From Terriglobia bacterium (GTDB taxonomy: Bacteria > Acidobacteriota > Terriglobia > UBA7540), in contig JASHYZ010000158.1 of assembly GCA_030042795.1 (NCBI GenBank), forward strand, positions 1 to 8,257: a stretch of DNA of 8,257 nt. The letters run 5' to 3'. Both the position numbers and the translations under genes were made by a program. The notes beneath the pieces are model-generated. The model was not told where the DNA came from, ran no database searches, and saw nothing but the letters and a program-made list of their open reading frames with translations. Position 1 is the stretch's first letter, and each line of letters begins with the position of its first letter. Below, piece by piece: positions 5,601 to 8,257 of this stretch.

Positions 5601-6968
5601 CACGTCAGGCTCGCAGCCGTCGGTTTCGTCCCCTGGCATCTCCTTCACGTCCTTGTAATGAATCTTGAGGAAATTGCCGTACGGAATATCAAAGCCGGCG
5701 CGCGGCGCATCGTGCGTCACGCTGGTTTCATACATGTGTTCAATGACGGGCAAACGGCTGGCTACCGTGCGTGCGGAGTAGATCACCCGCACCCAGTTGG
5801 TGTCAGGCTCGCCGTAGAGCGGCCGGCTGTTGTTGTAAATGCGATCCGTGATGAACTCGAGCGCGCTGCGTTGGGTGGGAGGATAGCCGTTCTGAATGGC
5901 GGTGAGATAACCACGGGCCGTAAATTGCGTGGGATGGCAAGCGATGCAGAGCTGGGTTTCCGAATGCGCCATGCTGGTGCGCAGTGCAACCGCGCCACGT
6001 CGCGGTACATTGGAAAGCCAGGTGTCACCCATATCAATGAGGAAATCCATGCCCGTGCGCACGGCCTGACGCGGGTCCGTGTAGGGAGGCACGGGATAGT
6101 CATAGGTTCGGAGTTGATAAGCAGGATGATCCGCGGCTACACGCACGTAGTAGGTCTCACCCGGCTTCAGAATCCGGGTGCGGAACTTGTAAAGTCCGGG
6201 ATAATTCTGGGTGGCCTCGATACGGTATACGGATTCCCCCTCCCGGTATGGCACCACATCGGGTTGGCCGGCTGAGTTCTTGTCCAAGGTGAAGACGTCA
6301 ACGTCAAGCGGCACGTCACGATCCGTCACCGTGAGTTCGAAGTATGCGAGGCGAGGCTCGCTTCCGTGGAACGTGAAGCGGAACCACTGAAAGCCTTTGA
6401 GCATGGCGGCGTAGGCGTCCTCCGCCGGTGAAGGGGCGTAGGGACGCTCGTCAGAGCTGCCGTAAATTGTCTGGCCAAATTCGAATGGTTGGGCCGTCTG
6501 CCAGGTTTCGTTGGGCTCCGCAGCAATCACTCCGGCGTGGTCTCCGGCATCCTCCGCGTCACCTTCAGGCACCCGTCTCAGAGCCGTGTCCAGAGCGGGA
6601 ACCTCACTTCCCGGCGCGGCGTCGACGGCGGCGGTAAGGGTGCCACTCGCCCGCGGTTTCACCGTAAGGTAGAAATCAAGGTCGGCCGCGTGCAGCCACT
6701 TGTCGCTTAGGGGGCCAGTGGTGTCAGAAACTGTCACGCGGAACGCTTGCTTGCCCTGAACCTCGGAGGGGTCTCGGACCGAGACGGTGACGGCATACAG
6801 CGCGTCGGCCTGCACTTTTCCAAGTGCAATGTGGCGCGCTGTGGTAACGGGGGCGTCCGCGGCACGGCTAGGCCGGGCCGAGCGAAGAACCCACATCGTG
6901 AGGGCGAGGCCAGCCAATATCGCGGCGGCGTGAATGATGTTTTGAACAGGCTTGTCGTGAGACCGCAT
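2682..6968 (-). CDS. Giant secreted di-haem protein with PPC-like, toroid and HEAT regions
   Basis: I recognise no named family for this 1428-residue protein. Residues 11-28 form a hydrophobic signal or anchor segment, with a possible cut near SRA-AD (34-38), so it should act outside the cytoplasmic membrane. Residues 151-288 resemble a PPC (pre-peptidase C-terminal) beta domain, starting EPNET and ending in GETYYVRV...YQL. A CIACH haem motif is at 341-345. Segments ETPEGMWPY (about 533-541) and LRAQRPEGSW (582-591) resemble squalene-cyclase/prenyltransferase alpha-toroid repeats. HEAT/PBS-lyase-like repeats fill about 660-1285, interrupted by a Tyr-rich non-repeat insert near 895-967. A C-terminal cytochrome-like domain (about 1303-1416) has CVFCH at 1323-1327, Met1370 as a candidate axial ligand, and a GG...WI.GA ending like the planctomycete-type cytochrome domain PSCyt1. 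An ATG 23 codons upstream (7037) exists, but AGGAG lies 8 nt before the chosen ATG, placing it directly at the signal peptide. An electron-transfer or scaffold role is inference only. Confidence 0.9.
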   Translation of the reverse strand: MRSHDKPVQNIIHAAAILAGLALTMWVLRSARPSRAADAPVTTARHIALGKVQADALYAVTVSVRDPSEVQGKQAFRVTVSDTTGPLSDKWLHAADLDFYLTVKPRASGTLTAAVDAAPGSEVPALDTALRRVPEGDAEDAGDHAGVIAAEPNETWQTAQPFEFGQTIYGSSDERPYAPSPAEDAYAAMLKGFQWFRFTFHGSEPRLAYFELTVTDRDVPLDVDVFTLDKNSAGQPDVVPYREGESVYRIEATQNYPGLYKFRTRILKPGETYYVRVAADHPAYQLRTYDYPVPPYTDPRQAVRTGMDFLIDMGDTWLSNVPRRGAVALRTSMAHSETQLCIACHPTQFTARGYLTAIQNGYPPTQRSALEFITDRIYNNSRPLYGEPDTNWVRVIYSARTVASRLPVIEHMYETSVTHDAPRAGFDIPYGNFLKIHYKDVKEMPGDETDGCEPDVSPFEIATQSWKTFDLLYQHTHDAQWMAERDNVEHLAVPYEPKNMIDLNWKIQFLATIDREKYAPELDKLIDQLYSYETPEGMWPYPLDKTAKPADFISYHAILALALAGRRPENDAHLARAVEACLRAQRPEGSWEGDPVYQGFNTPFRATEFAVMALSTLYPGSTKAKDWDAAYPPPPHHLVTNSLPLLLTQLDQFWDLAPEPVLQQIRQVLASSDQPLAREAAARALGHMADPGALSVLTKALADPTKMVQCAAAYAIRMIISRRPDAAAQGRELLTSALRSPDARERWGATRVFNQHFKSLTDDPKLLAALEAGLSDPAPFVRFQAASGLWRWYYWRVDNRPERDGILEALATHLSAEPDAMVRRGLQESVYDILDENTGYMGAWIKAAATQEDKDRIEDGYEAVVRDQAHILARVLEKASPQGREAVLTALWDFHVRHYALPTLKEGTVSIGLPAVLTKYVEGVPDLHVPGYEYPPYRETVNFKYDVHNGFFQTRVGNDSELIHFFQSSGSELEEALVDCLKGGDASDAMKIDVLKAGSTLSTAGDARFALAALKLSLDPSEEVRKTVRYVYENGQRGLLNLSSPGAPDPALVKTVVQIIQQGNPDSQAVVLPLLAAIPEDSPWGREPSVLNALRASLESQPRPANYAGVLDAASGFDALTQDPQLRDQMFAGLSDPDPNVQRAAIRICLEHFLPDPQLSARVAQNFSQLGSSGRGILIEEVNDPEFMRRHLAVAGGAVSQDQAYYLGHNAYYKPPNFLAQPIVLNAVLASLEDRDANVRAAALDLLRKAPGIEQRPDFRAALERLQQGRNPRLQLIAERVLAGKNLSEALQDVQPGSVLDFSFFVKRIEPILAAPGADGKACVFCHANHVIFKLQPPNSEGVFSDQDSEENYKYAMRVVNISDPTHSLMLIKPTRPTDSGGDVADYLATHNGGQRWPGNESSWQYKTILEWIRGATLQTAENVRGTK
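2988..3002 (-). other. C-terminal haem c site CVFCH
   Basis: TGC GTA TTC TGC CAC on the minus strand encodes residues 1323-1327 of the giant protein. The surroundings (F..RIEPIL upstream, then SLMLIKP and WI.GA downstream) fit a small class I-like cytochrome domain. Confidence 0.85.
5934..5948 (-). other. Internal haem c site CIACH
   Basis: TGC ATC GCT TGC CAT on the minus strand encodes residues 341-345. It sits at the start of the helical, toroid-like region, not inside an obvious cytochrome domain. Covalent haem attachment is expected if the protein is exported and the cell has cytochrome c maturation. Confidence 0.7.
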
Positions 6969-6976
6969 AAGAAGAG

Positions 6977-6981
6977 CTCCT
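6977..6981 (-). promoter_or_regulatory. Shine-Dalgarno for the giant haem protein
   Basis: AGGAG on the minus strand, 8 nt before the ATG at 6968. It sets the start at the signal peptide rather than at 7037. Confidence 0.75.
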
Positions 6982-7062
6982 AAGTTTTGGGGCGCGTGGT
7001 CGCTCCGGGCGGCGGAACTTGGCCAAGGACAGCGCAATCACACGCTACAAAATAATACCTTA

Positions 7063-7091
7063 TTGTTCAGATCAGCGTTTCGGATTATATT
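7063..7091 (+). promoter_or_regulatory. Candidate promoter for the rhamnosidase
   Basis: TTGTTC (7063-7068) and TATATT (7086-7091) are spaced 17 bases apart in the only AT-rich patch of the 200-bp divergent gap. The -10 matches 5 of 6 consensus bases but the -35 only 3 of 6. The predicted leader is about 70 nt. AATAA/TTATT (7051-7064), a short inverted repeat overlapping the -35 edge, could be part of an operator, but it is too short to be sure. Confidence 0.4.
7084..7089 (-). promoter_or_regulatory. Candidate -10 for the minus-strand genes
   Basis: TATAAT on the minus strand is a perfect -10 hexamer, about 115 nt before the giant gene's ATG. It overlaps the plus-strand -10 by four bases. 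No convincing -35 is found 16-18 bases upstream, so the call is tentative. Confidence 0.3.
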
Positions 7092-7156
7092 GGCGCGGGC
7101 TGGTAGGCGATCGAGCGGTGGCCGGCCGCCTGCACGAACCGGCGATCCACAGAACC

Positions 7157-7161
7157 AGAGG
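7157..7161 (+). promoter_or_regulatory. Shine-Dalgarno for the rhamnosidase
   Basis: AGAGG, 7 nt before the ATG at 7169, fixes the start of a reading frame that then stays open to the window end. Confidence 0.65.
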
Positions 7162-7168
7162 TGCTGTC

Positions 7169-8257
7169 ATGCTGAAATTCCTTAGGCAGTTGTTTGGTGT
7201 AGCGTGCGTTGCGTTGGCCGCCACAGCTTCGTCAGGGTTCTACGGGGTGGCATCTCCTGACGTGGGAACCGCGCCGCCCATCGATTTGCGCTGCGAATAC
7301 CTGCAGAATCCTATGGGCATTGACGTCCGTCAACCGCGATTCTCTTGGGTACTGGGCTTCGAGGGACGCGGCGAGGCGCAAACTGCCTATCAGATTCTGG
7401 TGGCGGGCAGCCGAACGGCGCTGAACCAGGACCGGGGAGACCAATGGGATAGCGGGCGAGTGGCGTCGGAGGCGATCAACCAGGTGGTCTATCAAGGCAA
7501 GCCGCTTGAGAGTGACCGCACCTACTATTGGAAGGTCCGGTCCTGGGATATGGGCGGGGCGGCTAGCCCTTACAGCGCCGTGGCCACGCTTGACACCGGC
7601 TTCTTCTCCCGCGACGAGTGGAAGGGGCACTGGATTGGCGGCGGGCACGAGCTGCGCAAGGAATGGACATTGCCGGCCCGTGTTGCGCGGGCGCGCGCTT
7701 ACGTGACGGCCCTCGGTTACTACGAGCTCCACATCAACGGGCGGCGCATCGGCAATAACGTCCTGGATCCCGCCTTCACCCTTTACCCGAAGCGCGTGCT
7801 TTATTCCACCTACGACGTCACTAGTTTTTTGCACCAGGGCGGCAATGCGATTGGAGCCATGCTCGGCGGCGGCTGGGCCACGCTGAGCCTGCCCAACTCC
7901 TTCAAGGGTTACTACGCAGCTCCGGCGCTGCTGTTTCAGTTGAACGTAGAGTTGGAAGGCGGAAAGCAGATGACGCTGGCGAGCGACGGAACGTGGAAAA
8001 CCGCGGCGGGGCCGATTGTGGGCGATAGCGTGTATGACGGCGAGGTCTACGACGCGCGTCAAGAAACTCCGGGCTGGGATCAGCCCGGATTCGACGATTC
8101 GACCTGGCATCCGGCTTCTGTGGTCGCGGGGACTTTGGGGGATATCTCTGCGGAGCTGATGCCGCCCATTCGCGTGGTGGGTGAAATGCCGCCCGTCTCG
8201 GTGACGAATCCGCGGCCCGGAGTCTACGTTTTTGATATGGGCCAGAACATGAGCGGC
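7169..8257 (+). CDS. Alpha-L-rhamnosidase, GH78, N-terminal part
   Basis: The first 363 codons of a secreted glycosidase that removes terminal alpha-L-rhamnose from glycans or glycosides. The frame is open to the last base and the gene continues outside. Residues 1 to about 22 form a signal peptide (Lys3/Arg6, then GVACVALAATASS). An Ig/Fn3-like domain spans about 38-145, with family hallmarks CEYLQNPMGIDVRQPRFSW, AYQILVAGS, WDSGRV and YYWKVRSWD. The Bac_rhamnosid_N carbohydrate-binding-like domain follows (about 174-345), with ALGYYELHINGRRIG and MLGGGW. PGVYVFDMGQNMSG (350-363) begins the next, concanavalin-like domain. The (alpha/alpha)6 catalytic domain with its acidic residues lies beyond the window, so activity cannot be judged. 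It is divergent from the giant haem protein, and rhaM nearby supports a rhamnose-use locus. Confidence 0.93.
   Translation, partial: MLKFLRQLFGVACVALAATASSGFYGVASPDVGTAPPIDLRCEYLQNPMGIDVRQPRFSWVLGFEGRGEAQTAYQILVAGSRTALNQDRGDQWDSGRVASEAINQVVYQGKPLESDRTYYWKVRSWDMGGAASPYSAVATLDTGFFSRDEWKGHWIGGGHELRKEWTLPARVARARAYVTALGYYELHINGRRIGNNVLDPAFTLYPKRVLYSTYDVTSFLHQGGNAIGAMLGGGWATLSLPNSFKGYYAAPALLFQLNVELEGGKQMTLASDGTWKTAAGPIVGDSVYDGEVYDARQETPGWDQPGFDDSTWHPASVVAGTLGDISAELMPPIRVVGEMPPVSVTNPRPGVYVFDMGQNMSG

Noticed and set aside
6969..7037. 23-residue N-terminal extension of the giant haem protein
   Set aside because: It would put a Pro/Ser/His-rich stretch ahead of the signal segment. The downstream ATG at 6968 has AGGAG at good spacing and starts at the signal peptide.
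7232..8110. 292-codon open frame on the minus strand
   Set aside because: It lies wholly opposite the GH78 gene, which has clear family motifs and a signal peptide. The antisense product shows no domain.

Overview
The window comes from a GC-rich bacterium. The long antisense open frames, the short dispersed repeats between genes, the word-like low-complexity spacers, and the pairing of a giant secreted haem/HEAT protein with plant-polysaccharide enzymes suggest a soil-type member of the Acidobacteriota. That placement is an inference from style; no taxonomic marker gene is present.

Layout: four genes lie on the minus strand and one on the plus strand, diverging from a 200-bp gap at 6969-7168. 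In transcription order the minus-strand genes are: a 1428-residue secreted protein with two CxxCH haem sites, a toroid-like region and a long HEAT-repeat region (6968 to 2682); an L-rhamnose mutarotase, rhaM (2390 to 2070); a small GlcG/HbpS-family (DUF336) protein (1995 to 1600); and a glutathione-independent formaldehyde dehydrogenase, fdhA (1390 to 191). On the plus strand a secreted GH78 alpha-L-rhamnosidase starts at 7169 and is cut by the window end.

Theme: two genes point clearly to L-rhamnose. The exported rhamnosidase would release L-rhamnose from plant or microbial glycans, and the mutarotase equilibrates its anomers in the cytoplasm. The Zn/NAD dehydrogenase and the DUF336 protein are co-oriented downstream and may handle aldehydes from this or another carbon source. 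The giant haem protein is export-targeted and sits directly opposite the rhamnosidase; its function is unknown and it is the most interesting gene here.

Intergenic DNA is unusually structured. A 115-base tract without any T follows fdhA, with a 13-bp tandem repeat and a long hairpin. The other minus-strand gaps hold a 12-bp direct repeat (2013-2038), two related 30-bp repeat copies (1472-1501 and 2561-2590), and two abutting hairpins (2451-2495). No tRNA, rRNA, CRISPR array, transposase or phage gene was seen.
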